64,000 nucleotides of DNA from G963664935 sp963664935 (GCA_963664935.2 CAXXSE010000004.1:248001-312000); one strand, 5' to 3'; shown: positions 7,999-19,300, counted from the stretch's first letter. Translations and numbers: made by a program. The notes: a model not told the origin generated them from the sequence alone.

Positions 7999-10034
7999 TT
8001 ATTCTGATCTAATTGATTGCTTGACCAACTCGCTTACCAATCCGTCATTCGCGAGGAAGGGAATGGTAATTTGATCTAAATTGGAATATTCCTGGTTATG
8101 TTCCACCGCCACCTTTATCGAATTCTCATTTCTTGCCCATGCACGTCTCGCAACGCCACTCATCACATCCCAGGATATCCCTAAGCGTATGGTGTCATCA
8201 ACTCGTTCAGAACCATCCAATAGTAAGCCGAACCCGCCGTTGATCGCTTTGCCAATACCAACGCCGCCACCGTTGTGCAGAGCGACCAATGTCATGCCTC
8301 TGGCAGCATTACCGGCAAAACACTGCGTTGCCATATCCGCCATAACGTTGCTTCCATCGGTTATATTGGCGGTTTCCCGAAATGGCGAATCGGTTCCTCC
8401 GGGGTCGTGATGGTCTCGGCCGATCATTATCGGTCCAACCTCACCGTTTCTGACCAACTGATTAAATTTCAGGGCGATCTTTATCCTCCCTTGTGCATCC
8501 TGATAGAGTATTCTCGCCTCTGTACCCACTACCATTTGGTTCGCGTCCGCCTTGCGAATCCAAATATAGTTGTCTCTATCCTGTGCGCACCGGTCAGGGT
8601 CGATACATTCCATTGCGGCTTTGTCGGTTGTTACCAAGTCTTGATGGTTACCGCTTAAGCATACCCAGCGAAAGGGTCCGTAGCCGTAATCAAAGATATG
8701 CGGCCCATAATATCTTCGACATACGACGGAAAAATAAACCCATCCTTAACGTTGACACCATTTCGGGCAATTTCTTTCACTCCAGCGTCAAAAACAGCTT
8801 TCATAAAAGAATTACCGTAATCAAAGAAATAAGTCCCGCGGTCTACCAGTGTCTTAATTAAATAAAAATGTCGTTTCAAACTGGAATCAACTAGCGCCGC
8901 GAATTTTTTCCGCTCTGAGTTTAAAAGCATCGTCCTTTCCTCGAAGGTTGTTCCTTGTGGACAATATCCACCACTATACGCTGCATGACACGAGGTTTGG
9001 TCGGAAAGGAGATCGATCGAAATATTCTGACCCACCATATGTTCCAATAGATCAACCACGTTGCCATGGTAGGCGATTGAGAGGGCTTCTTCATCATTTT
9101 GCGCTTTTTTGGCGATTTCCAGAACTTCTGATAAATCCGCCGATATGGTTCTCACCCAGCCTTGCTCGTGTCGAGTTTGTATTCGTGAATAATCCACCTC
9201 AGCAATGATAGACACTGTACCGGCGATTTCAGCCGCTTTAGGCTGCGCGCCACTCATACTACCCAAGCCCGAAGAGACAAAAAGCCGTCCTTTCAGATTT
9301 TCATCTTGTGCTACACCAAGTTTCAATCTTCCGGCATTGAGTAGGGTGTTATAAGTTCCGTGGACGATTCCTTGTGGACCGATGTACATCCAGCCGCCAG
9401 CGGTCATCTGCCCGTAATTCGCTACGCCCATCTGGGCGGCGATCTCCCAGTCGTCTTGATTGTCGTACATCCCGACCATTAGTCCGTTGGTGATAATCAC
9501 TCTAGGGCTATCAGGTCCTGACCGAAACAGGCCCAAGGGGTGCCCGGATTCGACAACTAGGGTTTGCTCTGTTGTCATCGCCTCCAGATACTTTTTGATT
9601 AATCGGTATTGCATCCAATTTTGGCAAACTTGGCCGGTTTCCCCGTAGGTAACCAGTTCATAAGGATAAAGCGCCACGTCAAAGTCGAGATTGTTATCGA
9701 TCATCAGCTGGATTGCCTGACCCGCAAGACAATTCCCTTTGTATTCGTGTATAGGTCGCCCTCGAATTCGTCCAAGCGGCCGATAGCGATACCCATAGAT
9801 TCGGCCGCGGGTCACAAGCTCATGTAAAAATTCGGAGGCAACCCTTTTGTGGAGTTGCTCCGGAATATATCGGAGGGCATTTTTTAAGGCTGTCTCTGTC
9901 TGCGTTTGGGATAACCTGAAGCCACGATCCGGCGCCCGCCGGATACCTGGCACAAATTCACAACACTCTGGCAGTTCGGTTTTCAATCCAATGCCCTTGG
10001 TTTCGGCCATATCAACGTGGGTATCCATTGCCAT
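7999..10034 (-). pseudogene. hutU: Urocanate hydratase, one frameshift
   Basis: HutU converts urocanate to imidazolonepropionate using tightly bound NAD. The first frame (10034 down to 8655) covers about 460 residues, with GGWMYIGPQGIVHGTYNT and DLLSDQTSCHAAYSGGY. The second (about 8700 down to 7999) carries DPDRCAQDRDNYIWIR and GRDHHDPGGTDSPFRETAN. After VEDIMG the first frame goes out of phase; adding one base at 8702-8703 restores GPHIFDYGYGPFRWVCLSG and joins the halves into 678 residues, the length of the mammalian-type enzyme. ATG 10034 is preferred over GTG 10043 because an AGTGAG site precedes it. All other sequence looks intact, so a single-base sequencing error is quite possible. 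Confidence 0.85.
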
Positions 10035-10061
10035 TTTACTCACTTATATTCAGACCGTTTG

Positions 10062-10107
10062 GCATTCTAGAATGCTTCAAAACAGCTTCCAAAATTTGAA
10101 AGCTGTT
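10062..10107. promoter_or_regulatory. Two palindromes upstream of hutU
   Basis: GCATTCTAGAATGC (10062-10075) is a perfect 14-bp palindrome. AACAGCTT at 10081-10088 pairs with AAGCTGTT at 10100-10107. Both lie 28-75 bases upstream of the hutU start, where an operator for histidine/urocanate control would be expected. They do not match the HutC consensus I remember, and no hut regulator gene is in the window. Confidence 0.4.
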
Positions 10108-10935
10108 ATCTGCTAGACATTCTCTTGACCTGATAGTTTTTGATTCAGGATGATAATATCATTTGACAGCCGGGTTATTCGGACCCGAGCAGTCATGGCT
10201 AAGGAGATGGACCGGTTTAATCCAGTGTTACCAACGAAATTGACTGGTAAGCCCGCCAGTTCGAGAATCGCATCAATTCGAAGTTCTTTTTAAAAAGGGT
10301 CAAGTCTTTTCGTTAATTATTAACTATACTATCTTTCCTCCATGGCCCGCCCGTTACGCAAAAACAACGTGGTTTGGAATGGGTGGCGTACGCTGAAGGC
10401 TGCCACCCACCTTTGCACATTGAATTCTTTAATCGGACATCTTGCGGCCTTGCGGATGCTACCGAAGTCCGAGTGAACGCAGTAAACAAACGCCACCGGC
10501 TTTAGACTATGACATCGGATTGCCTGTTAAAACCCCACCATCAATCCTATCCTACAGAGCGACGGCCAAGGGTTACCCCCAGGTTTGTTCAAAGTGGGGC
10601 GTTGCTATTGAAGGGAATAGCCGCGCTAGTCTTTGAGGAAACCTTTGAAGTTGATCGCGGCGGAAACGCATAGCGTTGCGATAGCGCGGAGTCTACAAAA
10701 GCTGAGTAGAGCAAACCTTTCAAACAAAATCGAGGACCGCTTAATTTTAGCTGTATTCGCCAAAACATATATCCATCCCGGTTTTCAAGGCGGTAGCTGA
10801 AGCTAAGATTTTTTTAATCCCCCGTGAAACCAAAATCTTGCACCTTGCTATCCGCATTGAAATCACGGATTCAGGTTTAACTCTCGAATCAGCTCCTTCA
10901 CATCCAGATCTAGAAAAATGGAATCTATTTACAGG
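10108..10935. other. Intergenic stretch, no gene supported
   Basis: I see no frame with family resemblance. A GGGTGGC/GCCACCC hairpin with a long loop lies near 10380-10407. A short MARPLR-like start at about 10341 recalls the N-terminus of REP transposases, but only six residues fit. Confidence 0.35.
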
Positions 10936-10985
10936 TCAAAGTAGCACGCATAGGTTACTCATATCTCCAGCTTTTATTAACCATT
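10936..10985. repeat. Dispersed repeat shared with 61851-61900
   Basis: A 21-bp exact match (core AGTAGCACGCATAGG) starts at 10936 and at 61851, and similarity continues for about 30 more bases on the same strand. Each copy lies roughly 100-150 bases upstream of a plus-strand operon (BolA-family gene; HDOD pair). Confidence 0.5.
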
Positions 10986-11033
10986 AATGGGTATATCTAA
11001 ACAAATTATCCTATGGCGTATGAGTCCGTGGGG

Positions 11034-11039
11034 TATAAT
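11034..11039 (+). promoter_or_regulatory. Probable -10 box for the bolA-moaA-nadA group
   Basis: A consensus TATAAT lies 29 bases before the BolA start. The -35 region is not well conserved, so the promoter may be weak or need an activator. Confidence 0.4.
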
Positions 11040-11067
11040 CACTAATTCTACTCACGTGAGGAATTAG

Positions 11068-11313
11068 ATGATTGAAACCCCCGATATGTCATTGGAACTA
11101 AAGCAACGCATTGAGGAATCCTTTCCCGATGCGGAGATTGAGGTGGTTCATGGAAGTGGACGGCACTATGAGATATCCGTGGTGTCGGCCTCTTTTGAAG
11201 GATTATCCCTGGTTAAACGTCAGCAGCGAGGCTATGCAGCCATTACCGACTTGATGGGGGGCGATAATGCGCCGGTTCACGCGATTGACCGTTTACAAAC
11301 CCGTAGTCCTTAA
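11068..11313 (+). CDS. BolA/IbaG-family protein
   Basis: This 81-residue protein has the BolA fold pattern: an N-terminal helix (LKQRIEESFPDAEIEVV), GSGRHYEISVVSASFEG, and a VKRQQRGYAAI helix; the HYE position matches the class with a histidine that can bind an Fe-S cluster with a monothiol glutaredoxin. The ATG at 11068 is preferred to the one at 11086 because GAGGAA sits six bases upstream. It is 32 bases upstream of moaA, and nadA follows, both encoding 4Fe-4S enzymes, which fits a role in Fe-S delivery (inference). Confidence 0.85.
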   Translation: MIETPDMSLELKQRIEESFPDAEIEVVHGSGRHYEISVVSASFEGLSLVKRQQRGYAAITDLMGGDNAPVHAIDRLQTRSP

Positions 11314-11345
11314 AATACGCCGCGTTAAACGTTCTCGATTCAAAC

Positions 11346-12383
11346 ATGTCCCATACGGCCCAATCAATTTTTACTTCGCCACCTGTCGACAAGCTGCGTC
11401 GTCCGCTACACGATTTACGCATTTCAGTTACGGACCGCTGTAATTTCCGATGTCCTTATTGTATGCCGAAAGAAGTTTTTGGGCGGGATTGGGCATTTTT
11501 GCCGCGTAAGGAATTACTCAGTTTTGAGGAAATCGAGCGAATTGCACGGGTTTTTGTCGATCACGGTGTGGAAAAAATTCGCATCACGGGGGGGGAACCG
11601 CTGCTTCGCCATAATTTGGAACGGTTGATAGAAATGCTGGCCTCCGTGGATGGCGTGCGGGACCTTACTTTGACTACAAATGGTGTGTTATTGGCTCAGC
11701 AAGCGCAAAGCCTGAAAGATGCCGGATTACGCCGGGTAACGGTAAGCTTGGATGCATTGGACGATGTCGTGTTTCGCCGCATGAACGATGTTAATTTCCC
11801 GGTCGGGGATATTCTGGAAGGGATAGAAACCGCTCGGGCGGTTGGTCTTGTGCCTATAAAAATTAACATGGTCGTGAAGCGCGGTGTCAATGAACAAAAT
11901 ATAAGGGAAATGGCCGGTTATTTTCGCCATAGCGGCAATATCGTGCGCTTTATAGAGTATATGGATGTCGGCCAAAGTAATGGCTGGAATATGGCGGAAG
12001 TCGTCCCCGCAACCGAAATCATTGATCTTATTGCAAAGAAATGGCCACTGGAAATGATTTCGCCGAATTATCCCGGCGAAGTGGCTGGCCGATACCGCTA
12101 TGCCGATGGCGCTGGCGAAATTGGCGTCATCGCATCGGTTACCAAGCCCTTTTGTGGTGGTTGCACCCGTGCACGGATGACGGCTGATGGCCAATTCTAT
12201 ACCTGCTTGTTCGCGACTCACGGCAAAGATCTCCGCGAACGCTTGCGGCAAGGGGATACCTATGCGGATTTAGGCGCCTTCATCGGCTCGATTTGGCGGG
12301 CACGGGAAGACCGCTATTCAGAATTACGCAACGCCGACACTACGGGTTTGGCTAAGATTGAAATGTCCCGTGTTGGTGGATAA
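11346..12383 (+). CDS. moaA: GTP 3',8-cyclase MoaA
   Basis: MoaA is the radical-SAM enzyme that starts molybdenum-cofactor synthesis from GTP. The SAM cluster motif is C32-x3-C36-x2-C39 (DRCNFRCPYC), the SAM-binding GGEP follows in ITGGEPLLR, and the second cluster is CGGC plus a cysteine 14 residues on (FYTCLFA). The protein ends in the conserved GG tail. At 345 residues it is full length. MoaC or other Mo-cofactor genes are not in the window. Confidence 0.95.
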   Translation: MSHTAQSIFTSPPVDKLRRPLHDLRISVTDRCNFRCPYCMPKEVFGRDWAFLPRKELLSFEEIERIARVFVDHGVEKIRITGGEPLLRHNLERLIEMLASVDGVRDLTLTTNGVLLAQQAQSLKDAGLRRVTVSLDALDDVVFRRMNDVNFPVGDILEGIETARAVGLVPIKINMVVKRGVNEQNIREMAGYFRHSGNIVRFIEYMDVGQSNGWNMAEVVPATEIIDLIAKKWPLEMISPNYPGEVAGRYRYADGAGEIGVIASVTKPFCGGCTRARMTADGQFYTCLFATHGKDLRERLRQGDTYADLGAFIGSIWRAREDRYSELRNADTTGLAKIEMSRVGG

Positions 12384-12439
12384 CCCCTACTAACGATCAA
12401 ATTGACCCGCGAGACTGCCTCAAAGCAATATTTCTACTC

Positions 12440-13489
12440 ATGACCGAAACACAAGTACTGAACGACACTCTTGAATATACGGATGCTGTCGCCGCGCGTA
12501 CCGCTGGGATATATAAACGTGTTGAGCGTTTTATCCCGTCGATGGAATGGGCGGTGCATGCGCCCTATATTGACGCGATTAACCGATTAAAACACGAGCG
12601 TAACGCCATTATTTTGGCGCACAATTACCAAACACCGGAAATTTTTCACGGTGTTGCCGATATTGTCGGTGATTCCCTGGCTTTGGCGCGCGAAGCGTGC
12701 ACTTCCAATGCTGAAATCATCGTGCTGTGCGGTGTGCATTTTATGGCGGAAACAGCGAAACTTTTGAACCCCCATCGCCGTGTATTGATTCCCGATACCG
12801 ATGCCGGTTGCTCGCTTGCGGCCTCTATCACCGGCGCGGATGTCAGGCTGCTCAAACAAAAATATCCTGGTGTGCCAGTGGTGGCGTATGTCAACACATC
12901 GGCGGATGTCAAAGCCGAAGTGGACATTTGTTGCACGTCCAGCAACGCCTTGGCCGTTGTCGAATCACTCGATAGCGACCGCGTTATCATGTTGCCGGAT
13001 GAATACCTGGCCCAAAATGTAGCCGCCGAAACGGAAGTCGAAATTATCATATGGAAAGGCCGTTGTGAGGTCCACGAACGCTTTAGCGCCAAAGATATTT
13101 TCGAGTTCCGGGCGGCCAATCCTGGCGTGACGGTACTGGCGCATCCGGAATGTCCGCCGGAAGTGGTGGCGGTATCGGACTTTACCGGTTCTACCGCCGG
13201 TATGATCGACTATGTTGGCCGTGAGCGCCCGGCCAGTGTGGTTTTGGTAACCGAATGTTCCATGTCCGATAATGTCGCTGTACAGTATCCTGAAATAAAT
13301 TTTGTTCGGCCCTGCAATCTATGTCCGCACATGAAACGAATAACTTTGCCGAAGATTCTAAAGTCCTTGCAAACGCTAACTCCAGAAGTGGAAATCGATG
13401 AAGATCTCGCGGATCGTGCGCGGAGTTCGGTCGAGCGGATGCTGGCTCTTTCCAGCGGTTCTAAACAAAGTACTTATTCACACCATTAG
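12440..13489 (+). CDS. nadA: Quinolinate synthase
   Basis: NadA condenses iminoaspartate and dihydroxyacetone phosphate to quinolinate in NAD synthesis, using a 4Fe-4S cluster. AHNYQTPEIFHGVADIVGDS at about residue 60 is the classic start of the first domain, and the three cluster cysteines are visible in LCGVHFMAET, TECSMSDN and PCNLCPHMKRI. It lies 56 bases after moaA on the same strand. Length (349) is normal. Confidence 0.95.
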   Translation: MTETQVLNDTLEYTDAVAARTAGIYKRVERFIPSMEWAVHAPYIDAINRLKHERNAIILAHNYQTPEIFHGVADIVGDSLALAREACTSNAEIIVLCGVHFMAETAKLLNPHRRVLIPDTDAGCSLAASITGADVRLLKQKYPGVPVVAYVNTSADVKAEVDICCTSSNALAVVESLDSDRVIMLPDEYLAQNVAAETEVEIIIWKGRCEVHERFSAKDIFEFRAANPGVTVLAHPECPPEVVAVSDFTGSTAGMIDYVGRERPASVVLVTECSMSDNVAVQYPEINFVRPCNLCPHMKRITLPKILKSLQTLTPEVEIDEDLADRARSSVERMLALSSGSKQSTYSHH

Positions 13490-13743
13490 CCAGTCGTGAA
13501 TAGTCGTTTGATAAATGGCGTTCGGATAAAGACGCTACCGCTCTTTTTCTTCTCACCATTATTGACCAAAAACAACCTTGATGAATGCCCAACTGCAATT
13601 TAGTACCACACACTCTAAATAACCGAGAATATAGGATAAATGATGGATAACAAGGCAAACAAACGCAGGAATATCGGTATCTTTCAAGTTTGTTTAACGC
13701 TGTTATCGATCATTTAGGCCTTCTATATTCTTGGTTATTTAGG

Positions 13744-15354
13744 GTGGGTGGTACTAGCACTTTGGATGCATTGAAATTCGATAACCGCTTTGTACGGGAA
13801 TTGCCTTCTGATCCGGAATTGGCTAACTACCGCCGTCAGGTGATGCGTTCGTGTTACTCGCGCGTATCACCAACGAAAGTAGCACGTCCCCAGATGGTGG
13901 CTTATGCTTCGGAAGTTGCCCAGCAATTGGGTCTGGAAAGAAATAGTTGTGAATCCGACGATTTCACGCAGGTATTCGCGGGTAATCGCATACTGGCCGA
14001 TATGGAACCCTACGCAACCTGTTATGGTGGTCACCAATTCGGTAACTGGGCTGGACAGCTGGGTGATGGCCGTGCGATTAACCTCGGTGAAATCGTTAAC
14101 CGTCGGGGAGAGCGGTGGGCGTTACAACTCAAAGGCGCTGGCCTCACACCCTATTCACGAACGGCGGACGGATTGGCTGTTTTGCGTTCGTCGGTGCGCG
14201 AATTTTTGTGCAGCGAGGCCATGCATCACTTGGGCGTACCCACCACGCGAGCCTTGAGCCTGGTATTGACGGGTGAGCAGGTTGTGCGGGATATGTTTTA
14301 CGATGGTCATCCGAAATCCGAACCGGGCGCTATTGTGTGCAGGGTTGCGCCATCCTTCACCCGCTTTGGCAGCTTTCAGATATTGACTTCACGTGGGGAA
14401 ATCGACGTGTTGCGGCAATTGGTGGACTATACCCTTCGCACCGACTTCCCCCATTTGGGCGAGCCCTCGCCAAAGACCTACATCGTCTGGTTCGAAGAAG
14501 TTTGCCGTCGAACGGCGGAAATGATTGTGCACTGGATGCGGGTGGGATTTGTCCACGGGGTGATGAACACCGACAATATGTCGATCCTCGGCCTCACCAT
14601 AGACTACGGCCCCTATGGCTGGCTGGAAGATTACAATCCCGATTGGACTCCAAACACCACCGATGCGCAAGGCCGCAGATACCGCTTCGGCCATCAACCG
14701 CAAATTGCTCTGTGGAATCTGGCCCAGCTGGCCAACGCCCTTTATCCATTGATTGAAAAGGTTGAACCCTTAGAACAGGCCTTGGCTGTTTATTCCGAAC
14801 ACTACGAGCAAGGCCGACAGTCCATGATGGCCCAAAAACTCGGCTTAAACCGATTCGATTCCGAAACCGACGATAAACTATCCACGGAACTCCTGGCGAT
14901 ATTGCAATTGGTCGAAACCGATATGACCCTTTTCTATCGCAAACTTGCCATGATCGATGTGAGTACCGATTCACAGTACGGCGCAACCGACGAAGACGCT
15001 ATAACCATCCTTATGGAAGCTTATTATGCACCCGAACAGTTAACTAGCGAATATAAGGACCGCATGAACAATTGGATACGCCGCTATATAGCCCGCGTAC
15101 AAAAGGATGAAACGTCCAATCAGACACGACGTGAACGTATGAACGCCGTCAATCCCAAATACGTGCTCCGAAACTACTTGGCCCAACTCGTCATCGACGA
15201 AGCCGAACAGGGCAACTACACCATGGTCGACGAACTCCTAGAGGTGCTACGTCACCCTTACGATGAACAACCCGGTCAAGAAAAGTTCGCCGAAAAACGC
15301 CCCGATTGGGCGCGCCATCGGGCGGGTTGTTCGATGCTTTCTTGTAGTTCTTAA
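13744..15354 (+). CDS. selO: Protein adenylyltransferase SelO
   Basis: SelO is a pseudokinase that AMPylates proteins in redox stress. Family motifs are clear: CYGGHQFGNWAGQLGDGRA, LQLKGAGLTPYSRTADG, VHGVMNTDNMSILGLTIDYG (with Asn and Asp for the metal) and GYLEDYNP-like GWLEDYNPDW. The C-terminus keeps the CSS tail of the family. No ATG precedes TLDALKFDNRF; GTG 13744 is the likeliest start, TTG 13690 would add 18 atypical residues. It is full length. It is followed by an istB relic. Confidence 0.9.
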   Translation: MGGTSTLDALKFDNRFVRELPSDPELANYRRQVMRSCYSRVSPTKVARPQMVAYASEVAQQLGLERNSCESDDFTQVFAGNRILADMEPYATCYGGHQFGNWAGQLGDGRAINLGEIVNRRGERWALQLKGAGLTPYSRTADGLAVLRSSVREFLCSEAMHHLGVPTTRALSLVLTGEQVVRDMFYDGHPKSEPGAIVCRVAPSFTRFGSFQILTSRGEIDVLRQLVDYTLRTDFPHLGEPSPKTYIVWFEEVCRRTAEMIVHWMRVGFVHGVMNTDNMSILGLTIDYGPYGWLEDYNPDWTPNTTDAQGRRYRFGHQPQIALWNLAQLANALYPLIEKVEPLEQALAVYSEHYEQGRQSMMAQKLGLNRFDSETDDKLSTELLAILQLVETDMTLFYRKLAMIDVSTDSQYGATDEDAITILMEAYYAPEQLTSEYKDRMNNWIRRYIARVQKDETSNQTRRERMNAVNPKYVLRNYLAQLVIDEAEQGNYTMVDELLEVLRHPYDEQPGQEKFAEKRPDWARHRAGCSMLSCSS

Positions 15355-15398
15355 TGATCCACAAACTGAATCCCTAAATGTCAGGCTAGGAGGGCTCT

Positions 15399-15557
15399 AT
15401 TATTCCCACCACCTACCGTGTCTTCAAACACTGGCCGGAAATCTTTAATAATGACGGCGCCGTTACTTCCGCGGTACTGGATCGATTGCTCCATCACGCG
15501 GAAACCCTCGTCATCGAAGGTCAAAGCTATCGTATAAAGGATCGGATTGATCCCTAA
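15399..15557 (+). pseudogene. 3' relic of an IS21-type istB helper gene
   Basis: The frame ends YRVFKHWPEIFNND, then LDRLLHHAETLVIEGQSY and KDRIDP before a TAA. This matches the C-terminal 50 residues of IstB-like ATP-binding proteins that work with the IS21 transposase. The ATPase core and the istA gene are absent. Confidence 0.75.
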
Positions 15558-16328
15558 GGATACTTTTACACCACGCCCGAAAAACTGACAACAACCGTAT
15601 TTGTCGGTTTTATTTGCCGCATCTCTACCCGATTTTCGACCTCCGTTTTTAAACCGGTGGTTTTAACCCATCTTCGTGACTTTTAGGTAAATATTCGTTT
15701 AACCCGTTGATCCATATGGTCATAAATATTTATGGCTAAAAGACAGTCTTAGGGTCAGGAAAAGGACAATCTTGGTGGTGTTGCATAAAAGGCACATTTT
15801 TGCCTCACTTATAGCCGTGAAATATTTGTGGTCGCCTACCCATGTGAAACCGTTCAATAGCAAATAAAATAGCTATGGCATGAATTTAGCTAGATTTTCT
15901 GCAAAAAAGGCTTGTATTGGGTAAAGTGTCAAATTTATTGACAACGCTGTTTGATATGTAATAACTAATAGATTAGTAATAACATTTCATTTTTTTCTTC
16001 CGCGCTTGTTTTGTATCTTTTGTTCAAATGCCGGTGTAGCACGAAGTCTAGGATTAATTACTTCACCAAAGTCAATTTGATGAGCGAAAAAGGTGTTGGA
16101 TTCACCAATATGCATAATTAAACCTTAATTTAGTTTAATAAAGAAAATCTGCTATTAATTAACCATCCTGATTAATAGTATAGAGCATTATAATAAGTAC
16201 CTTAAAATTATAACGTTTTGACTATCTGCTGTTGTTATTATTATATGACTATCGTCTTTCAACTATAGAGAGAAAATAGATATATTGGCGTCAGTTTGTG
16301 CTTGCCTGGATTTTTTGAGAAAAATAAT
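15558..16328. other. AT-rich intergenic stretch before the RHS gene
   Basis: No gene is supported. From about 15850 the sequence is strongly AT-rich, with repeated TTAATTAA-like stretches (about 16125-16210). It is the presumed promoter region for the RHS toxin gene, but I cannot choose a -35/-10 pair. Confidence 0.35.
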
Positions 16329-19300
16329 ATGAATAAAGCATTTGGATATTTGCATAAATTATGCGTACCTGATAAGCAAACACTAACGGTTTGTAATACG
16401 CTAATCATATTGCTTCTATTACTCATGGCTCAATGGGCGGAAGCTGCTTCACCCGTTTTAACGAATTTATCGATCAATCCCTCGATTCTTGAAAAAGATA
16501 CAGGCAAACAAATCGTCACTGTTTCCGTCCAGGTTAATGACCCGGCCGGTGATTTAAAATCAAAGAGTATTAAAGTTCAAAAACTTCGTAAAGGCAAAAA
16601 GGCAAAGAAACTCGCGACATTAAAAGATAATGGTAAGCACGGTGACGCAATAGCAGGCGATGGTATTTTTTCAGGATGGTTCAAAAGCAAGACCGACAAA
16701 ACGAATTTTATCCAACTAATCGTTACCGCAAAAGATAAAGCAGGCCATATAGCCGAGCCCATTGAAGGATTGCTTACAATTCGTGAACCATTACCTGAAG
16801 ATATTGAAGTTCCGTCGATAACCGCCACGGCATTGCCGCCAGCGAATGTGGCCGGGTGGAATAATAGCGATGTAACAGTCGCCTATGACTGTAGCGATGC
16901 CATCAGTGGCATAGCAAGTTGTTCGCCGCCGGAAACCGTTATCACCGAAGAAAAGGGTCAAACGATTACCGGAATGGCTGTGGATAATGCAGGCAATGGA
17001 GCTACGGTCGAATTCACTCTAAATATCGATAAGACACTCCCGAGTGCAGCAATAACAACTCCCAGTGATGGTGCCATAGTAAACGAGTCTAACCTGACTG
17101 TCGAAGGTACGGTGAGCGATGCATTGTCGGGCGTAGCCGGGGTTACCTGTAATAGTAGTCCCGCGACCATCACGGATTCAATGTATTCATGTAGTGTAAC
17201 GCTTGCTGAGGGGTCAAATACGGTCGCTGTCGAGGCAACGGATGTAGCCGGCAATACTGCTAGCAAGAGCATTCAGGTAATTCGATCGGATGGCAATATC
17301 CCGCCCGTTGTTGAAATTACCTCGCCGATGTCGCTACAAACCTTTGGTACATCGCCGATTACGGTCAGCGGCACCGTGAGCATACCCAACGCAATATTGC
17401 TGGTGAATCGCGAAATTGTCAGCAACGACAACGGTAACTTCTCATCTCAAGTGACATTGGAGGAAGGCTTTAATGCCATCAGCGTGATTGCTCGTTTAAA
17501 TGGGCAAGAGTCGGTGGATTCGATTACGGCATCACTGGATTTGACACCGCCAATCATTACCGTTGAATCGCACGAGAATAATCAAACGGTATACTCCGAT
17601 ACGGCCACCATTACCGGGCTGGTGAACGATACCGTACGGGGAACGGTATCTGAAGGCGACGCAATGGTCACCGTTAACGGCGTCAATGCTGAAGTTGCCA
17701 ATCGCAGTTATGCCGCAATGGATATTCCATTGGTCGAAGGCGAGAATAATATCAATATTGTGGCAACCGATCGGGTGGGAAATGTCGCGAGTACCGGGTT
17801 TGTCCTAAACAGAGTGGTGTTGTTTGGCAAACGCATTGAAATTATCTCCGGGCAAAACCAATCCACGGAAATATACACCTTGTTGTCTTCACCTCTTATA
17901 GCCAGAGTTTTGGATAGCAATGGTGCGCCCCAGCCGGATACAAATGTCGTGTTTAGGGTTATACAAGGAGATGGTGTTATTCAACCCGATACTGCGGAAC
18001 AAGACAGGGCGGTCATTATAGCAACGGATGTGAACGGCATAGCATCGGTGCGTTATAAGGTCGGTTCACGCGTGGGCGCCGCAAATCAAAAAGTGCGTGC
18101 ATCGGTTGTCGGGTTTGAAGGAGAAGTCATATTTACGGCTTCAGCGGAAGGAAGTTTGGGCGTCAACCTGAGTATCAATACCGGAAATAACCAGCGTGGA
18201 GCAGTGGGCCAGCGATTGTCACAGCCGTTGGTAACCTATGTGTCCGATGCGGGCGCCAATCCGGTCGCGAATGCACGGGTCAGCTTTGAGGTTGTCACGA
18301 GAAGCGGCGAATTTTCAAACGAATTGCAAACGATTGAGATCCTGACGTCGAATGACGGTTTTGCTGCGGCTGATTTTATGTTAGGCAGTGAGCTGGGATT
18401 GGACGCACAGCGTGTTGTTGCGACCTTAATCGATACCAGTGCAGGCGAAGCGCCCACCGCGGGGTTTACCGCATCGGCATTTGTTCCCGCGGATCCTTCC
18501 GATACCAAGTTATCGGGTATCGTGCTTGATAACCAGGAGAACCCCTTAGAAGGCGTAACGCTACGAATAGAGGATACATCGGTTTCCGGTGTAACCAATG
18601 CCAATGGGCAATTTTTATTGGATCGGGTACCTGTTGGACCTGTTCATCTTTTCGTGGATGGTTCAACGATAACCAATAATGCGGGCGAGTATCCGACCTT
18701 AAGTTTTAATCCGGTGATGATTGCCGGCATCAATAATACGCTGCCCCAACCCATTTATATGGTCCGTTTGACTGAAACCGATGTTGCGCAAGTCAGTCTG
18801 GTGCAGGGTGCTGTATTAACAATGCAAGATTTTCCGGAATGGAAAATGGAAATTGCGGGTGGGTCGGCGACCTTCCCCGATGGTTCGAAAGAAGGCATTG
18901 TTTCAGTCACCGCGGTGAATGCCAACAAGGTACCAATGGCGCCGCCCAATGGTTTACAGCCACAGCTTGTCGTCACCATTCAACCCAGTGGAACATTATT
19001 CGATCCGCCGGCAAAATTTACCATTCCAAACATTGATGGTTTGCTTCCCGGGCAACAGGCCGATATGTATTCTTATGACCACGATCTGGAAGAGTTCGTT
19101 TCGATAGGTCTGGGTACCGTCAACGAAGACGGTTCCGTCATTAATTCAAATCCCGGTGTTGGAATCCTAAAGGCGGGTTGGTTTGGAGTACCGCGACCAG
19201 TACCGCCTTCTGGTAGTGGCCCCGGAGCCGGTCCTGATTGTCCCTCAGGTCAAAGCTGTAATGACGATCCGAATGAACCGCCATCTGATGAAGAAGAATG

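Noticed and set aside
10341..10440. MARPLR-like start of a third RAYT
   Set aside because: Only six residues match before the similarity ends.
10442..10636. 64-residue plus-strand frame
   Set aside because: No ribosome site, no family resemblance, and unlikely composition.
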